The notes under the pieces were generated by a model that was not told where the DNA came from, made no database searches, and saw only the letters and a list, made by a program, of their open reading frames with translations. Shown here one piece after another: positions 14,963-23,196 of a stretch of 41,991 nucleotides of DNA; the stretch's first letter is position 1, and each line of letters opens with the position of its first letter. Position numbers and translations under genes: made by a program. The stretch lies in the NCBI GenBank assembly GCA_946185745.1, contig CAMHKQ010000020.1:1-41991 (forward strand). The letters run 5' to 3'. This stretch comes from an uncultured Bacteroidales bacterium. Lineage in GTDB: Bacteria > Bacteroidota > Bacteroidia > Bacteroidales > UBA932.

Positions 14963-17900
14963 TTAGAAAGTGACATCAATGCCCATGGTAACGGTCATAG
15001 GAATAGGATAGTTCTGCGTGTACATGCCGGCGTGATGGTAGGTGTCGGCGTCCAGGCGAACTTCCGGGTCCATGCCGGAGAAGCGGGATAGGGTGAAGAT
15101 GTTGTCGGCGGAAGCGTAGATGCGCAGGCCGGCCATCTTGATCTTCTGGAGGAAGGTCTGAGGCAGGTTGTATGCCAGGGTGACGTTCCTGAGACGGAAG
15201 AAGCTGCCGTCCTCGAGGAAGCGGGAAGAGGTGTTCTCGGAACCGTCCTTACGGCCGTTGACCGGCTTCGGATGGGTGGCGACGTCGCCGGGATTCTCCC
15301 AGCGGCTCCAGCCGAGACCGTTGTCGATGCTCATCAGGTTCATGCCGATATAAGCACCGTCATGGTCCATGGACTGGCGGATCTTGTTGTAGATCTTGTT
15401 GCCTACCACGAAGTTGCCGTTCGCGCTGAGGGTGAAGCCTTTCAGGCGGAGGGAGGTGTTGAGACCGCCGCTGAACCACGGGGAGGCGGAGCCAACCACC
15501 TGGGGGGTGGCCTCGCTCCAGTTGTTCACCACGGTGATGCTGGTCACCTTGCCGTTCTCGTCGGTTTCGAGTTTCTCCCACGTGGGAAGACCGGTTTCGG
15601 GATCGACGCCGAGCCACTTGGGCATATACCAGGAATAGATGTCCATGCCTTCGGAGATGATCTGGTTGACCTCGCCGCGGGTCATGACAATATCCTGATG
15701 CTCAGGAAGTTCGAGCACGCGGTTCTGGTTGAAGCCCATGTTGAAGCCGAGGTTCCAGCCGAAGTTCTTGTTGTTGATGATGGCACCGTCGATGGCAAGT
15801 TCGGCACCCATGTTGCGCACCTTGCCGACATTGTCCATTACGGCATAGAAACCGGAGGACGGCGGCATGGGGGACTGGAGGAGAATCTTGCTGTTGATGG
15901 TGTGGTAGAGGTCGAGGGTGATGTTCCAGTTGTCGCGGAGGGTGGCGTCGAGACCGACGCTGGCCATGTAGGCCTCTTCCCAACCCAGGTAAGGATTGGA
16001 CATGCGCTCCAGGGTACCGGCCTTGGCGCCGTTGTACTGGCCGCTCATGCTGTAGGTCTCCTGATATGCGAAGTTGGGAATGTTGTCGTTACCGGTCTTG
16101 CCGTAACCTGCGCGGAGCTTGAGGAAGGTGAGGAACTCGTTGCCTTCGAGGAATTTCTCGCGGGAGATGATCCAGGCGGCGGAAGCGCCGGGGAACCAGC
16201 CGCCGCGGTTCTTGGGACCGAACTTGGAGCTTTCGTCGTAGCGGATCGAAGCCGTTACGATGTATTTGCCCATATAGGAGTACTGCGCCTGTCCGAGAAC
16301 GGCCCATGAGCGGGTGTGGTAATCGGAGCCGCTGCCTACCCAGTTGGCGGTGTTGGAGATGGCGCGCTGTCCCTGCGGGATGTTGTCGCCGGATACACCG
16401 AGGCTGCGGGCGTAACCTTCGCCGTATTCCCAGCCCACGATGCCGTTGACGTCGTGGTTGCCGAAGGTCTTGTAAAGCTTGGCGAGGTTGGTGGTGCCCC
16501 AGCCGTTCCACTCGGAATTGCTGTTGTCCAGGGCGCCGGAGGTGGAGATGCCTTCAAGCGTGCGGGGATCGGTATAGTCTTCCCAGAAGGAGTTGGAAGT
16601 GTCGTAGCGGTTCATCGAGGTGAAGGTGAGCCAGTCGGTGGCGTTCCAGACGAGCTGGAGGTCTCCGGTGAGGCTGTCACCCCAGCCGGCGCCGTAGTTG
16701 TACTGGGCCGAGTGGAGGATGTTGCCCGGGTTCTGGGTCCACCACTTTTCACCGTTGTCGGGACGGATGTTGTTTTCCATGTACACGTAGTCGGAAGTAT
16801 AGCTTCCGTTCTCGTCCATCAGATAGGGAATATCCCACGGCATTGCGTAGTAGGAATATTCCATCATGCGCCAGCCGGCCTCCGTGCGGTCGTGCGACTT
16901 TGCATAGTTCAGACGGAGGGTAAGGGTGAGGCGGTCTGCGATGGGTGCGGACAGGTTCATGCGGGCGGAAGTCTTGCGGAAACTGGTGCCCACGAGGGTG
17001 CCCTGCTCGTTGTAATGGTCTGCGCTGAGGAAGTAGTTGACCTTGCCCGACTTGCCGGAAACGGAAGTGTAGTAATCCTGCACCACGCCGGTCTTGAAGC
17101 AGTTGTCGAGCCAGTTGAAGTCCTGGTTGAGCAGGGACTCGGGATAGCTCGAAGCAAATGCTCCCGGATCGGTCATGGACCTCGTGAACTCATAGAGCTG
17201 CGCGGAGTTCATGGGGTGGAAACGGCCCATCAGTGCGCGCTTGATACCTCCGCTGGCCTTGAATTCGACATTGGTTTTGTCCTGCTGGCCGCTCTTGGTG
17301 GTGACCACGATGACGCCGCCGGATGCTGCCGCACCGTAAAGGGCGGTGGCCGAGGCGTCCTTCAGGACGGTGATGGTTTCGATATCATTCGGGTTGAAAC
17401 TGCCGCCGGCAACGCCGTCCACGACATACAGGGGGCCTGCACCTGCGGTGATGGAGCCTGTACCGCGGATGCGGATGTCGGCGCTCTCACCGGGACGGCC
17501 CGAGCCGTTCATGACCACAACGCCGGCCACCTTGCCCTGGAGCATATTGCCGACGTCGTTGGTGGCGACGTCGCGGAGCTTTTCACCGCTCATGGAAACG
17601 ACAGAACTGGTGAGTTCCTGCTTTTTCTGGGTGGTGTAACCCAGCACGACCACTTCGTTGAGGAGCAGGTCGTCGGGAGCAAGCTCGATGTTGATCACCG
17701 TCTGATTGCCCGCCTCCCTGGTAACGGACTGGTATCCGAGGGAGGAGAAGGTGATGACTGCGTTCTCCGGCACGGAGATGACGTAGTTGCCGTCGTAGTC
17801 AGTCACAGTGCCGCCGCCTGTCGAAAGCAGCACGCCGGCGCCGATGACGGGCTCCCCGGTGGAGGAGTCGGTAACCTTGCCGGTAACGTTGTGCGTCTGG

Positions 17901-17968
17901 GCTGACATCGTCACTGAGAGTGCCAGAGTTGCCAGCACTGTCAGGATTCTGATGGGAGTTAATTTCAT
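14963..17968 (-). CDS. susC: SusC/RagA-family TonB-dependent outer-membrane transporter, locus 1
   Basis: The 1001-residue protein has a signal peptide (cleavage near MSAQ), then a carboxypeptidase-regulatory-like domain (about 27-105, GKVTDSSTGEPVIGAGV). A TonB-box-like NEVVVLGYTTQKK, a plug domain with the SusC signature GSITAGAGPLYVVDG and NPNDIETITVLKDASATALYG, and the beta-barrel follow. It imports glycans captured by the SusD partner. At 1001 residues it is typical in length. No promoter is visible in the 60 bases before it, so it is probably transcribed from the agaS promoter. Confidence 0.95.
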   Translation of the reverse strand: MKLTPIRILTVLATLALSVTMSAQTHNVTGKVTDSSTGEPVIGAGVLLSTGGGTVTDYDGNYVISVPENAVITFSSLGYQSVTREAGNQTVINIELAPDDLLLNEVVVLGYTTQKKQELTSSVVSMSGEKLRDVATNDVGNMLQGKVAGVVVMNGSGRPGESADIRIRGTGSITAGAGPLYVVDGVAGGSFNPNDIETITVLKDASATALYGAAASGGVIVVTTKSGQQDKTNVEFKASGGIKRALMGRFHPMNSAQLYEFTRSMTDPGAFASSYPESLLNQDFNWLDNCFKTGVVQDYYTSVSGKSGKVNYFLSADHYNEQGTLVGTSFRKTSARMNLSAPIADRLTLTLRLNYAKSHDRTEAGWRMMEYSYYAMPWDIPYLMDENGSYTSDYVYMENNIRPDNGEKWWTQNPGNILHSAQYNYGAGWGDSLTGDLQLVWNATDWLTFTSMNRYDTSNSFWEDYTDPRTLEGISTSGALDNSNSEWNGWGTTNLAKLYKTFGNHDVNGIVGWEYGEGYARSLGVSGDNIPQGQRAISNTANWVGSGSDYHTRSWAVLGQAQYSYMGKYIVTASIRYDESSKFGPKNRGGWFPGASAAWIISREKFLEGNEFLTFLKLRAGYGKTGNDNIPNFAYQETYSMSGQYNGAKAGTLERMSNPYLGWEEAYMASVGLDATLRDNWNITLDLYHTINSKILLQSPMPPSSGFYAVMDNVGKVRNMGAELAIDGAIINNKNFGWNLGFNMGFNQNRVLELPEHQDIVMTRGEVNQIISEGMDIYSWYMPKWLGVDPETGLPTWEKLETDENGKVTSITVVNNWSEATPQVVGSASPWFSGGLNTSLRLKGFTLSANGNFVVGNKIYNKIRQSMDHDGAYIGMNLMSIDNGLGWSRWENPGDVATHPKPVNGRKDGSENTSSRFLEDGSFFRLRNVTLAYNLPQTFLQKIKMAGLRIYASADNIFTLSRFSGMDPEVRLDADTYHHAGMYTQNYPIPMTVTMGIDVTF

Positions 17969-18028
17969 TTGTTGTATCGGTTAGTAATTCAATCCGTGGT
18001 TAATCGATACCGCATATTGGACGCGAAA

Positions 18029-19147
18029 CTAGATGTACAGTTTAACGCCTTCCACTACGCGGGATATGTTTCCTGAAACGGACGGGGTGTCGGGATTGAG
18101 CCCCATCCGGATGGATTTGAAGAGGCCGAGCATCTGCCCTGCGACCACGTAGGCCACCCCGCCGTAGCAGGAGGGGAATCCTTCGGGCAGACCGGTTTCG
18201 ATGCAGAGATCGAGCCCGGCATCGCCGAGTTCGGCGGCATTCCGGCACACCGCGACGTAAGCCAGAGCTCCGCGGCCGGCCTTGATCTGGCGGATCAGGT
18301 CAAGTTCATAGCGACGGATTTCCTCGGTCGGAGAAATCAGGTAGACGAGGAGCGCGTCGGGAGTGACAAGGGCCTTGGGGCCGTGGCGGAAGCCCATGAA
18401 TGAGTCATAGGCGCACATGATGGCACCGTCGGTGAGTTCCTGGAGCTTGAGCCTCGACTCTTCCGCAACGCCCTTCAGCGTGCCGGAACCGAGGAATACG
18501 GCCCTCTTGAAATCTTTGCCGGCGACGGCCCGGATGTCATCCTCGAATTTGTCCATCATCTTGCGGACTTTGTCGGAGAGGGTGTCGATGAGGCCGCGCT
18601 GCAGCTCTATATTGTCAATGTTGGCGATGAGGGAGCAGGCTATGTACATGGAGGAATAGCTGCTGGTCATTGCCAGTGACTTGTCGTCCGTTTCGGGAGG
18701 AAGGAGTATGGTAAGGATGTTGTCGCCCTTCATCTTGGCGAGCTGTCCCTCTGCGTTGCAGGTGATGAAAATGTGGGCGACCTTGCCCGCGGTTTGTTCG
18801 ATGGCCTTTACGGTGCCGACGCTTTCCGGGCTGTTGCCGGAGCGTGCGAAGGAGATGAGCAGGACCTTGCTCGATTCGTTGAACCAGAACCAGGGGGAAA
18901 CGAGAATGTCGGTGGTGGCTATGGCCTTTGCGCCGCGCAGGCAGGTGCCGGACAGGGCGGTTTCGAGGGCGTCGCCTATGTATGCCGAAGTGCCTGCGCC
19001 GGTGTATACTACTTCATAGCCTGCATCGAGGTATTTGTGCAGGAAAGCCTTGATTTCGCCTTTGCGTGAAAGAATTATATCGCAGGTCTTTTTCCAGACC
19101 TCTGGCTGCTGGCGGATTTCCCGGTATGTGTGGAAGTCAAGTCCCAT
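18029..19147 (-). CDS. agaS: AgaS-type SIS-domain sugar isomerase/deaminase
   Basis: The 372-residue cytoplasmic protein has two SIS domains. Residues YTGAGTSAYIGDALE (about 49-63) and SFARSGNSPESVGTV (about 100-114) mark the first, and FLGSGTLKGVAEESRLKLQELT the second. AgaS-family enzymes act on galactosamine-6-phosphate or tagatose/ketose 6-phosphates in N-acetylgalactosamine breakdown. Its place between a DeoR-family regulator and SusCD suggests the imported glycan contains an amino sugar. NagA-type deacetylase and aldolase partners are not in the window. The ATG at 19147 lies next to a TTTCGTTTC motif. Confidence 0.85.
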   Translation of the reverse strand: MGLDFHTYREIRQQPEVWKKTCDIILSRKGEIKAFLHKYLDAGYEVVYTGAGTSAYIGDALETALSGTCLRGAKAIATTDILVSPWFWFNESSKVLLISFARSGNSPESVGTVKAIEQTAGKVAHIFITCNAEGQLAKMKGDNILTILLPPETDDKSLAMTSSYSSMYIACSLIANIDNIELQRGLIDTLSDKVRKMMDKFEDDIRAVAGKDFKRAVFLGSGTLKGVAEESRLKLQELTDGAIMCAYDSFMGFRHGPKALVTPDALLVYLISPTEEIRRYELDLIRQIKAGRGALAYVAVCRNAAELGDAGLDLCIETGLPEGFPSCYGGVAYVVAGQMLGLFKSIRMGLNPDTPSVSGNISRVVEGVKLYI

Positions 19148-19155
19148 TTCGTTTC
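19147..19155 (+). promoter_or_regulatory. TTTCGTTTC operator-like motif at the agaS start
   Basis: TTTCGTTTC abuts the agaS start codon and matches the TTTCRTTTY pattern known for AgaR-type DeoR-family operators. Others lie upstream at 19201-19250. Confidence 0.4.
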
Positions 19156-19174
19156 TTACTGGTTATTATTGGTA

Positions 19175-19182
19175 CAAATATA
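19175..19182 (-). promoter_or_regulatory. -7 element TATATTTG of agaS
   Basis: Exact TAnnTTTG on the minus strand, 27 bases before the agaS ATG. No TTTG at the consensus distance. The position expected for it is occupied by the TTTCG/CGAAA cluster, so an activator or repressor may act there. Confidence 0.5.
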
Positions 19183-19200
19183 TATATTATTTGAATAAAT

Positions 19201-19250
19201 GTTTCGTTTTGAAACCGTCGAAATGGTTAAAAATGTTTCGGGAGGTTTCG
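19201..19250. promoter_or_regulatory. Cluster of TTTCG/CGAAA operator-like sites upstream of agaS
   Basis: The 15-base palindrome GTTTCGTTTTGAAAC covers 19201-19215. It is followed by CGAAAT (19219-19224), GTTTCG (19235-19240) and GTTTCG (19245-19250). The same words occur upstream of the DeoR-family gene, so this is probably where that regulator controls agaS-susCD. Confidence 0.5.
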
Positions 19251-19254
19251 ATTA

Positions 19255-20046
19255 TCAAACGAGTACTGTTTCGACATTAATCTTCATGCCTCTCAGCTGA
19301 ATCGCGATCGAAGACGGAAGATTCTTGTCGGTGATAACGGTGTTTATCTTGTCGGGCATAGCGATGAACGCCAGGGCGCGCTTGTTGATTTTGGAGGAAT
19401 CGAACACGGCTATGACTTCGCGGGCACGCGATATCATTACCTGATTGGTGCTTGCCTCTTCTATGCTGGGAGTGGAGAGGCCCGCATCCACGCTGAAGCT
19501 GTCCACGCCGAGGAACAGTTTGTCGCAGTAGAACAGCTTGAGGTTCGATTCGGCCAGAGAGCCGACCAGGGACATGCTGGACTCCCTGACGCTGCCGCCC
19601 ATGAGCATTACCCGGAAACGCTTGTATTTCAATGCTTCCATCATCGCGTTGATGGAATTGGTGATGATGGTGAGGTCGTGGAAGCGGTCGAGATGCCTGG
19701 CAACTTCTAGCGCCGTGGTGCCGGAGTCGATCATGATGGTGTCCCCGTCCTTGATATGGGCTGCCGCCGCCCGTCCGATGGCCTCTTTTTCCCTGGCGTG
19801 GACAAGACTCTTGAAGTTGACGTGCTGTTCGCCCTCTTCGGCCGCCGCGATTGCGGCGCCTTTTATAGCACCGCCGTGGACGCGTATCAGGAGCTTGCGC
19901 TCCTTGAGGATACGGAGGTCTTTGCGGATCGTAACTTCCGAAACGCCAAACTGTTTGCTCAGTTGGGAAACCGAAACCGACGAGTCTTCGCGCAGTTTTT
20001 GAAGAATTGCGGAGCGTCTCCCTTGTCCAGTGTCATAAATGTTCAT
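19255..20046 (-). CDS. DeoR/GlpR-family transcriptional regulator (AgaR-like)
   Basis: The 263-residue protein has an N-terminal winged helix-turn-helix (about 10-60, VSVSQLSKQFGVSEVTIRKDL, then RVHGGA). The C-terminal DeoR sensor domain includes IMIDSGTTALEVARHL, which binds phosphosugars in this family. The ATG at 20046 fits the promoter at 20064-20096. An extension to 20085 would include promoter DNA and is rejected. Linkage to agaS and shared TTTCG sites suggest it represses itself and locus 1 until an amino-sugar phosphate accumulates. Confidence 0.88.
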   Translation of the reverse strand: MNIYDTGQGRRSAILQKLREDSSVSVSQLSKQFGVSEVTIRKDLRILKERKLLIRVHGGAIKGAAIAAAEEGEQHVNFKSLVHAREKEAIGRAAAAHIKDGDTIMIDSGTTALEVARHLDRFHDLTIITNSINAMMEALKYKRFRVMLMGGSVRESSMSLVGSLAESNLKLFYCDKLFLGVDSFSVDAGLSTPSIEEASTNQVMISRAREVIAVFDSSKINKRALAFIAMPDKINTVITDKNLPSSIAIQLRGMKINVETVLV

Positions 20047-20063
20047 GTGGTTGCTCTTTTCCG

Positions 20064-20096
20064 CAAATATAGCAAAAAAAAGCATACGAAACCAAA
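20064..20096 (-). promoter_or_regulatory. Consensus promoter of the DeoR-family gene
   Basis: Minus-strand TTTG (20096-20093), 21 bases, TATATTTG (20071-20064): a full match to the Bacteroidota consensus, ending 17 bases before the ATG at 20046. Confidence 0.75.
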
Positions 20097-20127
20097 CGAA
20101 AAGACAAAAATCTTTCGTAAGGTTTCG
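20087..20127. promoter_or_regulatory. Operator-like inverted repeat over the deoR-family promoter
   Basis: CGAAACC (20087-20093) and CGAAA (20097-20101) face CTTTCG (20112-20117) and GGTTTCG (20121-20127). The left half overlaps the -33 box. On the minus strand, TTTCGTTTGGTTTC comes close to the AgaR-type pattern. Autoregulation is inferred. Confidence 0.5.
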
Positions 20128-20154
20128 TTATTTCATTCCGGAAGTGTGCTTCCG

Positions 20155-21585
20155 CTACTTGGTGTGCTCCTTGAAGAAGTTGCCGGTCTTTCCAGGCCAG
20201 TTGCCCGGAATCTCGTGCTGCAGCTCCGGATAGAACCAGACCTGTTTGTCGCTGACCTGCAGGTTGTTGTACGGGGCGATGTTGGTGTGGGGAGGGCAGG
20301 TTCCGTCCTGGAGGCATACGCTGGCGATGACGGGGCAGGTGATGCGCGTGGCCAGGTTCTTGGTGTCGAAGTACGAGAGGAACTTGTACATGTCCTCGTC
20401 GGTCAGGCCAGGATGGTCCGCAACATACTTCTTCCAGGATTCCTTTGCGGTGTTGCCGGGCCAGTCCACGATGGCGAAATAGTCCGGGAAATCGCCGAGG
20501 AAGGCGACGCACGGGGCGATTGCGGCGAACGGATAGTCGCTCAGGGCCGCGGCTGCATAGGTCAGGGCGCCGCCCTGGCTTGCGCCTTCGGCAAACAGGT
20601 TGTTCATGTCGCTCGTGGGCCTGGTGGCCATGAAGCGGACGGCCTGGACGCAGTCCATGTAGGCTCCGCGGTAGTAGTAGCCGTCCCTGTAGCCGAAATT
20701 GAAGGCGAACCAGTCTCCGTATTCACTGGTGAAATCCATGTCCAGACCGTCTCCGCGCTTGTTCGCCGGAGCGCGGTTGATGTACTGGCCCCGGTGCGAG
20801 AGATAGAACTCGGCAAAATCGCCTCCGTTCGCCCCGGGGCAGGAGACAAAGGTGCCCGGAGTGTCATACCCCAGGAAATGCATGATGACCGGGTGCGGCT
20901 TGCCGTCCTGGGGCTCCAGGTAATAACCGCGGACGATGACGGAATCTCCCTCCGGGCCGTCCGGGACGGACGGGAACTCCGCCAGATAGACCTTGCATTT
21001 GTCGGAGCTCTTCTTGGTGATCTCTATGAGGTTGGGTTTCAGTTCGATGGCTTCCAGCTGGGCCTTGGCGGCGTCCCAGAAGGCGTTGAAGTCGTCCTGC
21101 ATGTCGGGAGCCGACACTATTTCGGTGGGATTGATGCCGAATACGAAGCGGCGGGTCGATTTCTTGTTGACGAAGCAGGCCGCCTTGTAGAAGCCCGGAG
21201 CCAGGTTTTCATCGGTTGTGACAGGAAAATCGATGGATCCCTTGGCCGGCACTTCCATCTCTTTTTCTATGGTCATCAGAACCTCCTTCAGGTCCGTGGT
21301 AATGCGCAGCATGGCCGTGGCTTTCACCGCAACTTCGTTGGGATTCTCCACGTGGAAGGTGATGACCGGTCTGTCGGTATAGACCCAGTTCTCCGTCACA
21401 GGGACGGAGGCTGTCACGTCGACCAGCTTGACCGTATCAGCAGGGGGAGTGGGAGGCGTTTCCGGTTCGGTTTCGGTTTCCGGCTCGGTTTCGGTTTCGA
21501 TTTCCGGTTCCGGTGGATTGCAGCAGAAGGCAAGCATCGCCGAAATAGCAATGGCGGCAAGGAAATAGAACGGTTTCCTGTTCAT
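20155..21585 (-). CDS. Acetyl xylan esterase-like (AXE1/CE7) lipoprotein
   Basis: The 476-residue protein has a lipoprotein signal (lipobox LAFCC), then an unusual acidic linker of Glu-Thr-Pro repeats (about 24-50). An immunoglobulin-like domain (about 52-150) and an AXE1 alpha/beta-hydrolase domain (about 160-476) follow. The nucleophile Ser336 sits in GASQGG, with Asp427 in CLQDGTCPP and His457 in ELQHEIP completing the triad. Such enzymes remove acetyl groups from xylan or other glycans. It follows the M28 gene by 13 bases and is probably co-transcribed with it. Confidence 0.85.
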   Translation of the reverse strand: MNRKPFYFLAAIAISAMLAFCCNPPEPEIETETEPETETEPETPPTPPADTVKLVDVTASVPVTENWVYTDRPVITFHVENPNEVAVKATAMLRITTDLKEVLMTIEKEMEVPAKGSIDFPVTTDENLAPGFYKAACFVNKKSTRRFVFGINPTEIVSAPDMQDDFNAFWDAAKAQLEAIELKPNLIEITKKSSDKCKVYLAEFPSVPDGPEGDSVIVRGYYLEPQDGKPHPVIMHFLGYDTPGTFVSCPGANGGDFAEFYLSHRGQYINRAPANKRGDGLDMDFTSEYGDWFAFNFGYRDGYYYRGAYMDCVQAVRFMATRPTSDMNNLFAEGASQGGALTYAAAALSDYPFAAIAPCVAFLGDFPDYFAIVDWPGNTAKESWKKYVADHPGLTDEDMYKFLSYFDTKNLATRITCPVIASVCLQDGTCPPHTNIAPYNNLQVSDKQVWFYPELQHEIPGNWPGKTGNFFKEHTK

Positions 21586-21598
21586 GGTAAATTATTGT

Positions 21599-22852
21599 TC
21601 AATAGCGGTTTACAAAGTCTGTCACCAGTTTGAAGACGGGTTCGTAGCTGTCGAAGACGGCGGTTTTCCAGTTGTCGAAAATGGTGTGATAATACTGGAA
21701 GGCGTCGCCGTTTTCATTCTCGAGGAAAATGCAGGGCACGTGGCGGGTAGCGAAGGGGTAGTGGTCGCTGTTGGCCGCCAGGGCTCCGCGGTTGAGAGCC
21801 TTGAAGTACTGTTTATCGCCGTTGATCTGCTCAAATAGGTCGAAGCCGCGGAGGCCTTCGTCGCTGCATTCGCAGTACTGGACGGGATTGTTGTCCCCGA
21901 TCATGTCGATATTGAACAGATATTTGATCTGTGACAGCGGCACCAGCGGGTGCTCGGCATAAAAGGTGGACCCCCTGAGGTTGGCGTCTTCGCCGGAGAA
22001 AGCGATGAAATACATGTCGAACGGCGGTTTGTGAGTGGCGTAATGCGCTGCCAGCGTGACTATTGCCGCGGTGCCGGAGGCGTTGTCGTTGGCCCCGGCG
22101 TAGAAAACCTTCCTGCCCAGGTTGCCCAGGTGGTCGTAATGGGCCGTAAATACATAGCAGCTGTCGTGGCGCACACCCTCAACCTTGGCTATGACGTTGA
22201 AGAGTCCGTAATCCTTAAGGAAATGATTGTCTACGTTTGCGCGTATGGTTTTGACGCCTTTGATTGCCTCGGGCGTAACCCAGATGATGGGCTTGTCCAC
22301 CACCTTCTCGCCGTAGGCCTTGAAGAACTTGATGGGGGAGGCCCAGGTGAAGATTAGGCCGGCATTGGGGCATTCTCCCGCCTTCTGCAGCCTGGAGAAC
22401 ACTTTGCGGTGTTTGTAGGTGAACCAGAACTCGCAGACAACCAGGCAGTTGGCATTTTCCGGTTTTTCCAGGTCGGCATAAATCCGGTCCGGGTCGAAAT
22501 TCAGCGTGTCGATGTAATACAGCGGAAACTCTCCCTTGATGCCCGGGGAATACTCGCGCATGGAAAAATCGATGCCGGGAGTGAGTTTCTTCCCGTCCGC
22601 CCAAAGCTGCATTTTGCCGGGGAAGGTGTTGATGTCGATAGTGAAAGGCTGAAGCGTCACTTCATCGGCGCCGGACTTGATGAACTCCTTCTGCAGGTAC
22701 TTTCCGGCCTTGTTGGCTCCGCCCCTGGCATAGCCGCGGCCCTGGTATCTGGCGCTGCTGAGTTCCTTTACGACGCGTTTGTAGTGCGGAAGGTCCTGCG
22801 CCTGCATCGGCAAAGCGCACAGAACCATCAAAAACAATAAATATTTTTTCAT
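21599..22852 (-). CDS. M28-family zinc metallopeptidase, secreted
   Basis: The 417-residue protein has a signal peptide (MKKYLLFLMVLCALPMQAQ), a PA-like insert and an M28 aminopeptidase domain. Candidate ligands are His in TAHYDHLG, Asp in AGANDNASG, Glu in SGEDANLRGS, Asp in NIDMIGDN and His in QYYHTIFDNW. It probably trims N-terminal residues from peptides in the periplasm or outside. An imperfect -7 element (TATATTCG, 22880-22873) precedes it. The histone-like gene diverges on the other side. Confidence 0.88.
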   Translation of the reverse strand: MKKYLLFLMVLCALPMQAQDLPHYKRVVKELSSARYQGRGYARGGANKAGKYLQKEFIKSGADEVTLQPFTIDINTFPGKMQLWADGKKLTPGIDFSMREYSPGIKGEFPLYYIDTLNFDPDRIYADLEKPENANCLVVCEFWFTYKHRKVFSRLQKAGECPNAGLIFTWASPIKFFKAYGEKVVDKPIIWVTPEAIKGVKTIRANVDNHFLKDYGLFNVIAKVEGVRHDSCYVFTAHYDHLGNLGRKVFYAGANDNASGTAAIVTLAAHYATHKPPFDMYFIAFSGEDANLRGSTFYAEHPLVPLSQIKYLFNIDMIGDNNPVQYCECSDEGLRGFDLFEQINGDKQYFKALNRGALAANSDHYPFATRHVPCIFLENENGDAFQYYHTIFDNWKTAVFDSYEPVFKLVTDFVNRY

Positions 22853-22872
22853 CGTTTAATTATTTTCGTATG

Positions 22873-22880
22873 CGAATATA
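22873..22880 (-). promoter_or_regulatory. Probable -7 element of the M28 peptidase gene
   Basis: TATATTCG on the minus strand differs from TAnnTTTG by one base and ends 20 bases before the ATG. Confidence 0.35.
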
Positions 22881-22898
22881 CACTTTTTCGTGCTGATA

Positions 22899-22929
22899 TT
22901 TCATTGTTTAAAAAAAACCATTATATTTG
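22899..22929 (+). promoter_or_regulatory. Promoter of the histone H1-like gene
   Basis: TTTC (22899-22902), 19 bases, then TATATTTG (22922-22929). The -7 box is perfect, the -33 box has one mismatch, and the leader would be about 43 bases. Confidence 0.6.
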
Positions 22930-22975
22930 CCGTAGAACATAGTATTTGTTTTATATACCTTTAAATTTCAACACA

Positions 22976-23128
22976 ATGGAAGCAATTATCGCAAAAATCA
23001 AGGAGCAGATCGCTGCTATCGAAAAAGACATCGACAAGATCGACAACAAGGCTGCAAAGGCCCGCGTCCGCAAAGCTACCCTCGCCCTCGAGAAGCTCGG
23101 CAAGGAGTATCGCAAAGCCAGCATCTAA
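22976..23128 (+). CDS. Histone H1-like (Hc1-type) small DNA-binding protein
   Basis: The 50-residue protein starts at the ATG at 22976. A start at 22946 would place translation near the promoter and is less likely. It is a single charged helix pair rich in Lys, Ala and Glu, ending NKAAKARVRKATLALEKLGK followed by EYRKASI. This closely resembles the C-terminal half of small Bacteroidota proteins annotated as histone H1. A nucleoid role is assumed from that family. It is slightly shorter than the usual members of about 58-60 residues and lacks their basic tail. A strong terminator follows, so it is monocistronic and probably highly expressed. Confidence 0.75.
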   Translation: MEAIIAKIKEQIAAIEKDIDKIDNKAAKARVRKATLALEKLGKEYRKASI

Positions 23129-23149
23129 TCTGCTTTAGATGAAAAAATC

Positions 23150-23176
23150 AGCCGCCCCGGAAGAGGCGGCTTTTTT
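23150..23176 (+). terminator. Intrinsic terminator of the histone H1-like gene
   Basis: AGCCGCC (23150-23156) pairs with GGCGGCT (23165-23171) and is followed by a run of T to 23176. The A-run on the left side could also serve the convergent gene. Confidence 0.85.
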
Positions 23177-23196
23177 ATGTTCCATGTCCGGATGGA

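Noticed and set aside
16316..17905. A 529-residue open frame antisense to susC
   Set aside because: Shadow of the SusC reading frame without any recognisable domain.
21432..21520. TTTCGGTTTC words as regulator sites
   Set aside because: These lie in the Glu-Thr repeat coding region of the AXE1 lipoprotein and are explained by codon repetition.
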